Positions 8,400 through 18,951 of a stretch of 64,000 nt of DNA are shown here, piece after piece. This stretch comes from DASSUW01 sp963811895 (GTDB lineage Bacteria > Actinomycetota > Thermoleophilia > Solirubrobacterales > Solirubrobacteraceae), in NCBI GenBank assembly GCA_963811895.1, contig CAWETE010000004.1, positions 980,028 to 1,044,027 on the forward strand, written 5' to 3'. The notes under the pieces were generated by a model. That model was not told where the DNA came from. It made no database searches and saw only the letters and a program-made list of their open reading frames with translations. Position numbers and translations under genes: made by a program. How positions within the stretch are numbered: the stretch's first letter is position 1; every line of letters begins with the position of its first letter.

Positions 8400-9253
8400 C
8401 TGGCCGTCACCCTGCGTCGGCGTCCTCGTAGGTATGTCGGCCCAAGTTGGCGCCGTCCGATTGCGCCGCGCGACCTCGGCCTCGATGACCGCCACAGTCC
8501 GTCGAATGACAGAGTCTGCGCGTCGGTCGGACGGCCGTTGTACGGCGGTGGCTGCTCAACGTCAAAGAAACGAACGGCGCCGCGATCGTCTCCCGACTGC
8601 TCGTAGAGACCGATGACACGCGCTCGAAGGGCTCGGTTCGCGGTCGTCGGCGCCGATGTCGACGTACGCGCCCTCTCCGGCGCCCATGATTGGCCGCTTG
8701 CCACGCCCGGCCCGCTTCGCAAGCGTGGTCGCGGCGTCGGCGAAGGAGGACTTTGGCGATCGGACTTCGACGCCGGATTGCCATCGTCGCAAGTCTCGTC
8801 CGGCGCGAAGAGGACAGCGACAAGCACGGAATACGGCTGGCGCTGATGCAGAACCATCGCCTGGCCTCGAAGCTGTGGTAATTGCGGACGACATTCTTGG
8901 TCCAGCGCCCAAGGCGATCGTTCCTACGGTCATAGTCTTGGAAGCTGTAGGTCTTGATCGAGACGCTAACGATCAGCCCGAGCGCTGGGTCCGTTACCTT
9001 CACATCCAAGCGCTTCTGGCCGCCCTCCACTGGCACTGTCGCCTCTTGACCAGCGCCGGTTACTGTCGGCGTAACCGCTGGGAATGTCCCACGCATGGCA
9101 TCTGCCATTGCTTGAGCTAGCCGGTTGGAGAGTCGCTGAGCGTAGTTCTTCTTGTCTTCCCGCTCGGCCTTCGGAGCCGGCTTTGGCTCGGCCGCGTCTA
9201 ATGCTGCTAGCAAGGGGGTGGGGATCGTCTAATCCTTCGCGTCGGTGTCGCAC
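8400..9253 (-). CDS. Putative PD-(D/E)XK-type nuclease or restriction protein (frame broken)
   Basis: Reconstructed protein of about 270-285 residues, first gene of the leftward defence operon. The N-terminal part contains KKNYAQRLSNRLAQAMADAMR and then KRLDVKVTDPALGLIVSVSIKT, where an Asp followed by a hydrophobic strand and a Lys resembles a PD-(D/E)XK core. Further landmarks are RWTKNVVRNYHSFEA, VLVAVLFAPDETCDDG, KRAGRGKRPIMGAGEG and VRFFDVEQPPPYNGRP. Breaks lie near 9220, 8865, 8790 and 8500. Start is GTG 9253 (needs one indel) or TTG 9213. I do not recognise a precise family; a restriction endonuclease working with the adjacent methyltransferase is the most likely reading. Confidence 0.55.
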
Positions 9254-9682
9254 GGGCCGCCGGCATCGTAAGCGACGCGCCAGGCCGGAGCAGAATTAGC
9301 CGAGCTCGCCCGCGCTGACGTCGCGACGGGAAGACCAGCGCGTCCCGGTCCCTCTCGCGCGGGCTGGCATAGGAGGGTGCTTTCAATCGTATATGGCGTA
9401 AATTGCTCCTCAAACGGCGATTCGATGGAGCGTGCGGAGCGCTGGAGGTCTACTAGACGACCCAACGCAACGCCCACGCCTCCCTACGGCGGGCGCCATA
9501 AATCGACTGCTCGCGTGCCCACTTCACAGGCAGCAGTCAGCACCGGCGAGCCTCGGGTCCGACATAAACCAACGCGTAGCCGGGCTTGCGCCGTTAGCTT
9601 GGAACCGATAATGGTGTACACCCCTGATCGGTGTCAACGCCTCCGCGTCCGACGCCGACCACACAGCTGGACTAGACCACGG
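9254..9682. promoter_or_regulatory. Divergent control region between the two defence operons
   Basis: 430 bp separate the leftward nuclease/methyltransferase operon from the rightward sigma/drmABC operon, and no convincing gene is present. It is less GC-rich than its surroundings around 9380-9400. A perfect 10-bp palindrome GGTGTACACC lies at 9613-9622, about 60 bp before the sigma factor start, with a partial copy (GGTGTCAAC) near 9635. It is the natural place for joint control of both operons. Confidence 0.45.
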
Positions 9683-10902
9683 ATGGCAGACGACCTCTAC
9701 GACGACTACGTCCACGAGTACGTGGACGAAGAAGACGACGACGACCTCCGTCGGACGAACTCGCGTCGACGCGCGACGACTCAATCGCGCGCTTGAGGAC
9801 CTAAGGGACGACTTCTTCCGCTCGGGCGCAGCCTTGGCGCAGGAAGAGGTGGACCGCGCAGCGGTAAGGCACGGCTTGTCGATCGCCGACATCGCGGCGC
9901 TCATGGAAGCCGCGGACGCGGCCGACCTGCTGGAGTCGGCGAGCGAGGCGGTTTCGCGGTTGGAGGCACCGCAAGACCTATTCCAGCGAGTCGAACGAGA
10001 GCCTTGACACCCTGCAGACGTACGTCAACGACGTACGGCGATTCCCGCTACTCAGCGCGGCGGATGAGATCGCGCTGGCCCGGACCATCGAGACAGGGCT
10101 GCGAGCCAAGCGGTACTGGAGGGAGAGGGCGACGGTGCGATCGACCGCCAAGCGCTCCAGCTCCTCGTCGACCGCGGGGAGGCCGCGCGCCAGCGCTTCG
10201 TCGCCTCGAACCTTCGCCTGGTTTCGCGCACGCAAAGTCGCGGAGAAATCAGGGCCTCGACTTCATCGACCTGCTCCAGGAGGGGACGCTCGGCATCATC
10301 CGCGCGGTCGACAAGTTCGACTACCGCCTGGGCTACAAGTTCTCGACGTACGCCACGTGGTGGATCCGCCAGAGATTGACCGCGCCCTTGCGGACAAGGG
10401 CCGCGTTATCCGGCTTCCCGTCCATATCGTCGAGCGGGTTCGCAAGATCCGTCGCGCGGAAACAAGCTTAGCTCCGAGCTGGGGCGCGAGCCCACGGTCG
10501 CGGAGGTGGCGGCCGCGACCGGATTGACCCGGCTGACGTCGCGTTTATCCGCGACGTCAGTCGTGATGTCGTGCTCGCTCGACATGCCGGTCACCGACGA
10601 AGCCGGCGCGCTGAGGCTGCTCGATCTGATTCCGGACCCAACGGCGGATACCGAGGCCGCCGCGCTCGAGGCCGTCGAGCTCGAGGAACTCGACGATCTG
10701 CTCGGGACACTCAGCTACCGCGAGCGGCGCGTGCTCGAGCTCCGCTACGGGCTTGTCGCAGAGGCGCCGAAGACCCTCGACGAGGTGGGAAGGATGTTCA
10801 ACGTGACGCGTGAGAGGATTCGCCAGATCCAGGACCAAGCGCTCAAGAAGCTTGAGGCGGGGGCTCGATCGTCAGGGTCGCGTCGCACGGTGGGCGACGT
10901 GA
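9683..10902 (+). CDS. Island-encoded sigma-70 factor of the RpoD/SigA type (frame broken)
   Basis: Reconstructed RNA polymerase sigma factor of about 400 residues with regions 1.2 to 4.2: YVNDVRRFPLLSAADEIALARTIE (1.2), LVSRTQSRRNQGLDFIDLLQEG and GYKFSTYATWWIRQ (2), then IRLPVHIVERVRKI and LGREPTVAEVAAATG (3), and RRVLELRYGLVAEAPKTLDE with FNVTRERIRQIQDQALKKLEA (4.2). Start ATG 9683 begins an acidic leader (YDDYVHEYVDEEDDDD). Breaks are near 9765, 9985, 10120, 10230, 10375, 10465 and 10560. A one-base correction in the G run at 10859 gives a stop at 10902, with drmA starting in an overlapping GTGA. It is distinct from the chromosomal SigA gene at 45-46 kb. Confidence 0.85.
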
Positions 10903-13900
10903 GCGTCGTGACACCACCGAGGCCGCCCGACAGGAGGCGGCCGAGGCGTTCCTCAGCTGGCTCGAGGAGCGCGTCGTCGTAGACGGTCGAGGCGACGAAG
11001 ATGAGGTGCTGGAGGGCATGCGGGCAGACCGCTTCTGGCTCGGCAAGCTCGGCTCGGAGTCGGCGGAGTGGAAGAAGGCTCTCGGGCAGCGCGGTAACCG
11101 GCTCGACCCCTGCGCCGTGGGCTTTCGATTCCGTCCGGCCAAGCGGCGCATCGCGGTCGAGGCGATTTTCCGGATCTGGAGCCGCGATGCCGAACACTTC
11201 GCCGGCCCGGTGGATCAAGAGCGACGCAATCACCGTCTCGTTCGACGTCGACCTCCCCCCAGCCGGACAGCGGGAGGCTGTCGGACAGGACGAGTTCGAG
11301 CACGCGCTCCTCGACCGCCGGAGTCGAGAAGCACGCGCTTCGGCTCGACGTCGAGGTGGAGATCGAGCGGGGTCACGAGGCGGCGACATTGACCGTCGTC
11401 AATGAAACGCCTAGAGCGACGGAACCTCGACGCGAACGTCTACGAGGTGTCGCTGCGCGCCGACGTCGGGGCGCCATCGAGCCCTTCGAGCTCGAGACGC
11501 TGCCAGACTCCTTCCGTTACGACCGGCGGGTCCCCGCATACGGCATCAACTGCGGCGTGTCATACGAGGGCGGCCGGCTGCGAACACTCGACGTGGTGAC
11601 ACAAGATCGGCGCTCGTCCGACATACTGGGACGACGCCTCGGCACGCAGCCGGACCTACGGTTCCGGACGCTGGCGGACGATCCGCGCCCTCGCTTGAGC
11701 GGCTCCACGCTGCGTTCGCGGAGTGGTACGAACGGTATTGGAGCGCCGCCGGCGCCTTGAGCGCGCGCGTCGGCGGAGGGCTGGAGCGCGGCGATGCTCG
11801 AGCTTGCGTCCGAGGAGGTGGGCGCGTCGCCAACGGAGCTCGACCGGCTGGCCGCGGGGATCGCGGCGCTGGGCGAGACCGTGGTGCTCCGCGCGTTCCA
11901 GCTGACCAATGAGGCGTTCATCCACTCCGGGCCACGACAAGTACGACGGCTGGCGGCCGTTTCAGATCGGGTTCCTGCTCACCGTGCTGCCGAGCCTGCT
12001 CGACCCGGATCACGACGACCGGAACGCTCGTGGACACGCTGTGGTTCGCGACGGGTGGCGGCAAGACCGAGACCTATCTCGCGATGGTCGTCTTCGCCTG
12101 CTTCTACGACCGGCTCACTGGCAAGTCGGCGGGCGTCACGGCATGGAGCCGGTTCCCTCTGCGCATGCTGTCCCTGCAGCAGACGCAGCGATTCGCCGAC
12201 GCGCTCGCGGGCGCCGAGCTGGTCCGCGAGCGAAACGGCCTCGATGGCGACCCATTCGCTCTCGGTTTCTTCGTCGGCGCCGGCGGAACGCCAAACCGGA
12301 TCCGCAAGGACGGAGCGAACAATGCGGTTGACGCGCGAGGACCCCGAGATGCCGGAGCGCAACCGCGTGCTTCTGCACTGCCCATTCTGCTTCTCCGCGC
12401 GACCTGCGGATGGGCTTCGACCGGCGGCGCTGGTCACTGCAGCACAGGTGCGGCAACGACGTCCTGCCCCTGGCCGAACGAGGGCGCTGCCGTTCTACGT
12501 CGTCGACGAGGAGATCTACCGCTTCCTTCCCGCGGTCGTCATCGGCACGCTCGACAAGGCGGCGCTGCTCGGAATGCAGGCCGCCGCTCGTGGGTCTGGT
12601 CGGCTCGCCACTCGCTCGGTGCGCCGGCGAGGGCCACGGCTACACGTACGCGCACCCGATCGTCGGCTCCGACCGGCTGCCTCGTTCCCGACTGTTCGTT
12701 CCAACGCGTCACCTTGGACCAGCCTCGAGAGACGTTCGCGCCCCGCTTGCACGTCCAGGACGAGCTGCACCTCCTCCGCGACAGCCTGGGCGCGGTCGAC
12801 TCCCACTACGAGACCCTGCTCGACCATCTCCATACAGCGAGTCGACGGCGCACCTGCGCCGAAGATCGTTGCTTCGTCCGCGACGCTGGCGGGCTACGAA
12901 CAGCAGACCGAGCAGCTATACGCGCGCCGCGGGTCCGCGTTTCCCCAGCCGGGGCCTGCGGAAGGTGTCTCCTTTTGGACTGCGACACGACGGACCTGAT
13001 CGCGGCGCTTCGTCGGCATCGCACCGCGGGGCAGACGCTCGAGTTCGTCAACGAGCGCATCGCCGAATCGCTCCAGAAGTGCAGTGCGGCGGCTAGTCGG
13101 ACGACCCGGCCGGCACGTGCGCGAGCGCCGGTGTCGATCCGGAGCACGCGAGCTTCCTTCTCGACATGTACGGGACGCAGGTCGTATACGGCATACGCGT
13201 TCGAGACGTCGAAGCGGCGGCGCCGCTCGCTTCGAGACGCAGTCGCCAGTGGATCCGCTGAACGTCGGCATGCTCACCGGGAGCACGCTGCTGGCTGACG
13301 TGCGGGACACGCTTGAGCGGCTCGACCATCCCGAGCCGGCACTTCGAGGATCGCCTGCACGTCGTCTGTGCGTCGTCGATGATGTCTCACGGCGTCGACA
13401 TCGACCGCTTCAACGCCATCACGCTCCTCGGCGTGCCGCTTGCCACTGCGGAGTTCATACAGACGTCGGCGCGTATCGGTCGGCGCTGGCCGGGCCTGGT
13501 GTTCGTGCTCCACCGGATGGGTGTCGAGCGTGACTCAAGCGTGTTCCGGTCCTTCCCAACTTACATTCGGCACGGAAATCGCTTCGTCGCGCCGATCGCA
13601 ATCACGCGTCGTAGCCGACGCGTACTGCGCAACACATTCCCAGGGATGTGGGCAGCGCGGGTCTTGGCGGTGCACGAGCCTACGAGCGTCAACACTGGCT
13701 CCGGTCCCCTCTCGACCGCGAACAAGCTCCGCACGTATGCGCAAGCACACCCCATCGACGAGGAGGAGGAATTCGAGGCCCTGTGCGACGCCTTGCAGCT
13801 CGATCCGGCAGCGGACAATCCGTTGGTGCGGGAGCTGCGCCTCCAGGTGCGCGACACGTTCGCCGAGCTTCTGAATCCAGCGTCGACTGCAACGTTCGTT

Positions 13901-13984
13901 GGCGACGTGCCGCCACATCCGCCGATGCGGTCGCTGCGAGAGGTCGAATCGCAGATCCCGATCTGGGAAAGCAAGGCGCGATGA
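10899..13984 (+). CDS. drmA: DISARM helicase DrmA (frame broken)
   Basis: Superfamily 2 helicase, about 1030 residues after reconstruction. The N-terminal domain includes LGKLGSESAEWKKALGQRGN and DAITVSFDVDLPPAGQRE. Helicase landmarks: Walker A in WFATGGGKTETYLAM, motif Ia RFPLRMLSLQQTQR, a CPFC zinc motif, VVDEEIYRFLPAVVIGTLDK, the DEXH-type box VQDELHLLRDSLG, motif III IVASSATLAGYEQQ, and motifs V-VI SHGVDIDRFN and QTSARIGRRWPG. The order matches DrmA, which with DrmB binds invading DNA ends in DISARM. About ten one-base breaks interrupt it. The stop overlaps the drmB start as ATGA. Confidence 0.85.
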
Positions 13985-15687
13985 TCGACCGTCGCGGTCT
14001 ATCCCAGGTCGTCTTCGGCTTCCTCCCACACCAGACAGCCGACCTCAAGAACAGCGTGTGGAGGGTCGTGCGTTGGTCGGACGCGCGTGGGTTGCCGGTC
14101 GACTCGGAGGTCGTGCGAGAGGAGCTCCTGCGTGCGATCTACCCATGGGAGCATGCCGGCACGGACGGCGGGCTCGTGCAGCGCCTTCGGGAGGGCCTCG
14201 AGGTCAGCGTCGTTTCACCGTCGGAGGACGGCGGAGTGGCGGTTGAGCCGTTCCCCGAGCTCTTTCGCTGCCAGTCCTGCGGACGGCTGGCGAAGAGCAA
14301 TGCGCTTCGGTGCGAGTGCGGCAAGCAGCGGTGGGGGCAGATCAACTGGGTGGCGTTCCACGACTGCGGCCGTCTCGAGACCCCGTGGATCCCGCAGTGC
14401 CCGCAGCACAAGCAGGTGCGATTCCTTCAGACAGGTAGCCCATCGCCTGGCGGAGATCGTCTTCGACTGTCCGGTCTGCAAGACGGTGATTAGCAAGGGA
14501 CCGCCAGTCCGGAAGTGCCAGTGCGGCAACGGGATGGTCATGCATAATCCGCATCGGGCCGCGGTCGTATACCAGCCGAGGACGTACGGTGATCGTGAAT
14601 CCGCCGTCGCAGGCTGACGCAGCGGCCCTGCGGTCGGCGGCCGGCCGGTCGATGGCGCTCGAGTGGGCCCTCGACGGGATGCAAAGCGACACACCAGCGG
14701 GCGGTAAGCCGACAGTCGACGTGCTCTACGAGACTTTCCTCGCCCAGGGGACCGAGCCAGCCATCGCTCGCGCGATGGCCGATGCCGCGTTTGCGGCATC
14801 CGGGCAAGCCGGACAGCAAGACGCAACGCTGCCGACGAGCTCGTCGGCGAGGCCAAGGAGACTGCGACGGCCGGGGCCGTGCGGCTGGCGTACGCGACGA
14901 TGGGTGGTCGCGTCCGAGTCCCCCATCTCATTCGCGATGCCGGACCGACCGCAAAACACCGCTTCGAATCGCTTTATCCGCCGGCGCTTGAGCGCGGGCA
15001 GTTGCTGGAAGTCGAGCTGCTCGAGCGGTTCCCGGTCCTGACGGCCGCGTTCGGTTACACCCGAGGTGGCGGCGACTTCAGCTCGCAGCTCCAGTGGTTC
15101 AAGGGTCCATCGGGTGGGTTGCGTATCCACGGACAGCAGGCAAACACGGAGGCGCTTCTGTTTCGTCTAGATCCCGTCGCCGTGGCAGACTACCTCTATC
15201 GCCACGGGGCCCTGCTGCAGCCCGAGACGGACGCGCGCGCCGCGCGGGTGGCTATCGCCAAGGCGGCCGTGGTACCGCAGCCAGGGCAAGATCGTCGACC
15301 CGTCGAGTACCGGCGCACGGCTTCTCACCCTGATCCACTCTTATTCGCACCGTGTGATTCGGCGCATCAGCGGATTTTGCGGGATCGACCGGGACTCGTT
15401 GTCCGAGTATCTCGTGCCTCAGCACCTGGCGTTCATCGTCTATGCGACGTCAAGAGGTGACTTCGTGCTCGGAGGCCTGCAGGCAGTCTTCGAACACGAT
15501 CTCGACAAGGTCATCGACGACGTCGTCGGCGGCGAGCACCGCTGTGCCACTCGACCCGGGCTGCGAGAAGGAGGGTGGGGCCTGCGTGGCGTGCCTGCAC
15601 GTGGGCGAGCCGTCCTGCCGGCACTACAACCAATACTTGGACCGAGCTGCGCTGTTCGCGGCAGATGGCTACCTCGCCGGCCGCTGA
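13981..15687 (+). CDS. drmB: DISARM protein DrmB, DUF1998 family (frame broken)
   Basis: About 568 residues. N-terminal GLSQVVFGFLPHQTADLKNSVW is followed by zinc-binding pairs (CQSCGR, CECGKQ, CPVCKT, CQCGNG) and a C-terminal DUF1998 domain with LIHSYSHRVIRRISGFCGI and the Cys cluster CEKEGGACVACLHVGEPSC. DUF1998 proteins partner the helicase DrmA; the DrmA-DrmB complex is the minimal DNA-binding module of DISARM. ATG 13981 overlaps the drmA stop by 4 bp. Frame breaks near 14435, 14590, 14825, 15290 and 15535. Confidence 0.85.
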
Positions 15688-16443
15688 GGCGGAGAGCTGG
15701 GCGCGTACTGCCGGGGCACTGCTCGTCAGCTCGCCCGATCCCTGGGCGGCGTCCAGCGCCCTGGCGGCATATCTGCAATCGCGGCCGAATCCGGTGACGC
15801 AGGAACGGCCCTGGAGGCCGCGGGAATCGTCCCGCAGCTTGTCGATGACTTCCGGCAGCTGCTGCCCAGCGACGGCGACGGGTCGTTGCAGAGGCATGCC
15901 GACTAGGGGCGGCGTGGGAGGCGGGGCGACGGACGCAGCCACCAGCGGGAAGCTGGCATCCCGTCGCCACCTGGGTCGGGAGCGTGCAGGGCATTCGCCA
16001 CCGCACGGCCGAAACGATGATCAGCCTGCTGATCCGCGCCCGTCGACACGTCCGACTCTTCGCGCCCTTCGTCGATCGACCCGGGCCTCAATGCGCTGGC
16101 GATGGCGGTTTCGTCGGCCACGGCGCGAGGCGTCGTCGTGGACTTTGCGGTACGACGCACAGACCAAGTCATTGATCGACGAAGTGGTGGTTCCGGCCGT
16201 CGTGGCTGCCGGAGATGCTGCGTTCTTGAGGCTGCGCAGTCTTCCGCAGTCCGACACCTTCCCGCACTTGAAGGTCCTGTCAGTAGACCAGCGGGTCGCC
16301 TACATCGGCAGCGCAAACTTGACCTGGCCCGCACTCATCCACAACGTCGAGATGGGCGTGCTCGTCGATGGCGAGCGGGTGGCCGTCCTCGACGAGCTCT
16401 TCGACCAGATGCTGTTGAGCCCGCCAGCGAGCCCAGCGACTAG
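15665..16443 (+). CDS. drmC: DISARM phospholipase-D-like protein DrmC (frame broken)
   Basis: About 260 residues. An N-terminal helical region (SPDPWAASSALAAYLQSRPN) precedes the phospholipase-D nuclease fold, with one HKD-type motif in HLKVLSVDQRVAYIGSANLT. In DISARM, DrmC is the PLD-domain partner of DrmA and DrmB, and it is dispensable for protection against some phages. ATG 15665 overlaps the drmB stop by 23 bp. Breaks near 15795, 15870, 15975, 16090 and 16170. The stop at 16441-16443 requires one further shift and shares a CTAG with the stop of the convergent gene, which supports both ends. Confidence 0.8.
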
Positions 16444-17049
16444 CCGGGAAGCTGCCGCAGAGCGGAGGAGTAGCGCCGATCGATGCCGCCGTCCTCGGCG
16501 AGCAGCGGATGCCGTGCGGCGGCGGCCGCCGCGGCAGCGAGCCGTGCCGCTGACTCAAGCGCGCGGCGCTCTGCGGCCGAGAGCTCTCGGCTGTTCCCCG
16601 GTGCGCGGTTCGAGCCGGCGCGCGATCGTCGAAAGCCGGAGCCTGGCATGCGCGAGCTTGCGGACGCCTTCGTCAGCCGCAGACTTGATCGCGCTCAGCC
16701 GGACGTACTCTGTCGCGGGGTGTCGGTTCGACGGCGCGGTCGGTCGCACTCGTAATCATCTCCGACGGCAGATCCTTGTCGTGCTCGCTGGGCCATGGCG
16801 GACTGTTGAGGAGGCCGAGCGTCTCGTCGAACGTCTCGCGCGCATGCTGCGCTCCGCCGCCGCCCACAGCTGGACTATCCGAGGCAGTTGCGCGGACAGG
16901 AGCGCTGTGCGCTGGGCGGCAGCTGCTCGAGTGACCGCTCCGTGGCAGCCATAGAGGTCCGGCCAACCGCCGGAATCGAGACTTGCCGCCGTGTTTCCGG
17001 CTGTCGACGGAAGGAGCGACGGACCGACAAGGAGGTTCGGGATCGGCAT
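16440..17049 (-). CDS. Hypothetical helical protein, partner of the TerB-like gene (frame broken)
   Basis: Reconstructed protein of about 200 residues, starting at ATG 17049 (MPIPNLLVGPSLLPSTAGN) and overlapping the TerB-like stop as TGATG. It is mostly helical and Ala/Arg rich: LPRIVQLWAAAERSMRAR, then DKDLPSEMITSATDRAVE, and a C-terminal ALESAARLAAAAAAAARH run. No catalytic motif or membrane segment is evident. Breaks lie near 16815, 16690 and 16600. It converges with drmC, ending in a shared CTAG. Function unknown; its coupling to a TerB-like gene suggests they act together. Confidence 0.5.
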
Positions 17050-17414
17050 CAGCTCTGGTCGACGTTTGATGTGGCGAGTAGGTCGCGCGCGTCGTCGGCG
17101 AGCTCAACCGCGCGCTGGGCAAAGTCGAGGAACAGTGGGACGTCGGCGCTTGGCACGCCGGCGGCTTCGGCCACGTCGTGAAGAAGCGCTAGCTCGGCAT
17201 CCGAGCGATGTCCATCGGCGACAACCAGGCCGGCAAGTTCTATGAGAAACGCGCGGGCCGCGACTAGCGCGCCACCGAACGCGTTCCTGGTCTGTTCGAG
17301 AAGCTCGCCATGACTGAGGACCCGCGGCTCCGGCGTCTCGCCGCCGATCTCACGGCGCACCCGCTCGATGAACGTTCGCTCGTCGAGATCGAGGTGCTCG
17401 TCGGCCTCCGCCAT
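17049..17414 (-). CDS. TerB-like helical protein
   Basis: 121-residue soluble protein in one intact frame. The segment FLIELAGLVVADGHRSDAELALLHDVAEAAGV resembles the helical TerB/DUF533 core, in which an Asp-Gly turn is followed by a Ser-Asp-Ala-Glu helix start that can bind a metal. TerB domains occur in tellurite and stress operons and beside helicases and nucleases in defence islands. ATG 17414 is chosen because it opens the conserved frame; the downstream partner overlaps by one base. A role in sensing or regulating the defence genes is possible but not shown by the sequence. Confidence 0.6.
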   Translation of the reverse strand: MAEADEHLDLDERTFIERVRREIGGETPEPRVLSHGELLEQTRNAFGGALVAARAFLIELAGLVVADGHRSDAELALLHDVAEAAGVPSADVPLFLDFAQRAVELADDARDLLATSNVDQS

Positions 17415-17633
17415 GGTGATGAGCCGCGTTGAGGAAGAGCTGCTGCTGCTCGGTCGTCATGAGCTCCAGATAGCAAGGCGCGCTCCTGTACGGCTTTGTT
17501 TCGGTTCGGCTAATGCGCCGACTGTCGTCGGGCGCACTCCCGAGTCGGCGCTTGGCGCCCTGATGCTATCTGCCCGGGTACTCGATCACCTGCGACGGAG
17601 CGCGCGCTAACGCCATGGTCCCTGGCGCAGAAC

Positions 17634-18648
17634 GTGGGTAAGCGGCGCCTTGGCGGACCTGGACGCCGGCACCGAGACGCTGGCCGACTTCGTCGAGGAG
17701 TGGTGGCTCGTCTACGCCGGCCCGAACCTCGAGCGCTCGACGCTCCGGGTCTACGCGCAGCTGTGAACGGCCACGCGTTGCCGCGGCTCGGGCAGATGCG
17801 CCTGCGCGACCTCACGCCGCAGACGGTGGCTCGTTTCCGGGCCGAGCTCGAGGCGGCGGGTGTCGGCATCGAGGCGATCCGCAAGACGATGACGATGCTC
17901 CAGGGCGTCCTCCAGCGCGCGGTCGAGTGGGGCCGCGTCCGAGCAACGCGGTCAAGCTCACGCGCAAGCCGCCGAAGCCGCACCGGCCGGCGGTCCGGCG
18001 ATTCCGCCGTCGCTGATCGAGGTGATGCGGGCACGGCTGCTCGGCGACGGCCGGCTGCGTGACGCCACGCTGCTGGTCGTGCTCGGGTACGCCGGGTTGC
18101 GCCCGCAGGAGGCGCTCGCGCTCGAGTGGCGGCACGTGCGCGAGCGGACACTGCTGGTGGAACGCGCGCTGAGCGACGGCCAGCTCAAGGCGCTCAAGAA
18201 CCGCCGTCAGCCGCGGACCGTCGAGCTGCTGGCTCCGCTCCAGGAAGACCTGACGCGTGGCGCGCGGCCACGAGCTCGCGGCACCGACCGCACCGGTCTT
18301 CCCGGCGGCCTCCGGCGGGTTCTGGCGGGCGACCGACTGGCGGAACTGGCGCAAGCGCATTTACAAGCCGACCGCGGAGGCGGTCGGCATCGACGGCGCG
18401 CGGCCGTACGACCTTCGCCACGCGTTCGCGTCACTGCTCATCCACGAGGGACGCCAGTCGGTAGTGAGATCGCCGCGCAGCTCGGGCACAACCCGACCGT
18501 GTGCCTGGACACCTACGCCCACGTGATGGCCGAGCAGGCGGGCGGCGAGCGTGTCAGCGCCCAGGAGCAGATCGCGCTCGCGCGGAACGCGCTCGAGCAG
18601 GCCGCGCCCGTGGACGCGCAGCTGTCGTTCGCGGGCCTCGAACCGTGA
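17634..18648 (+). CDS. Tyrosine site-specific integrase of the island (frame broken)
   Basis: Reconstructed phage-type integrase of about 335 residues. SAM-like core-binding domain: TLADFVEEWWLVYAGPNLERSTLRVYAQL, LRDLTPQTVARFRAELE and IRKTMTMLQGVLQRAVEWG. Catalytic domain: first Arg in GYAGLRPQEALALEW, the RH pair in YDLRHAFASLLIHEG, then LGHNPTVCLDTYAHVM with the nucleophilic Tyr. Frame breaks near 17650, 17762, 17940, 18265 and 18465; if real they would inactivate it. It lies 1.7 kb from the intact tRNA-Thr and would catalyse recombination between the 46-bp repeats. No separate excisionase was recognised. GTG 17634 is a minimal start. Confidence 0.85.
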
Positions 18649-18655
18649 GCGACGG

Positions 18656-18951
18656 TTACTCGCCGCGGTCGCGACGGAACAGGCGCCGGAGCACACCGAC
18701 CCGGGAAGGCGGGTCCGCAGCCACTCGTCCCGCGCCGGGAGGGGCCGGCTTGGCGCTCGGCGATGGCGCAGGCGGTGTGGGCGTGGCGGCGTCGGCGCGC
18801 GTCGTCCTCCGGCATCACGAGCACGTGCTCGCTAAGCGCCAGGAGCAGCTCATCGCAGAACGGACAGCGATAGGTGGGCCGGCTTGAGGTTCTGCGCGCG
18901 GCGGACCGTCCACCAGCGCGGCTTATCCCTCGATGCGCGCTGCGCCGGCAT
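18656..18951 (-). CDS. Small zinc-ribbon-like protein (frame broken)
   Basis: Reconstructed protein of about 98 residues from ATG 18951: KPRWWTVRRAQNLKPA, then TYRCPFCDELLLALSEHVLVM, RRRRHAHTAC, ARDEWLR and the basic end LRRLFRRDRGE. The CPFC pair with downstream His and Cys residues looks like a zinc-binding module. Two one-base breaks (near 18880 and 18715) separate the segments. It converges with the integrase, their stops 8 bp apart. It may be a DNA-binding accessory of the element, but no family is assigned. Confidence 0.5.

Noticed and set aside
4859..18648. Interpretation of the island genes as decayed pseudogenes
   Set aside because: The same density of one-base breaks occurs in housekeeping and catabolic genes including sigA, and the shifted frames keep full-length conserved motifs, so sequence error is more likely than decay.
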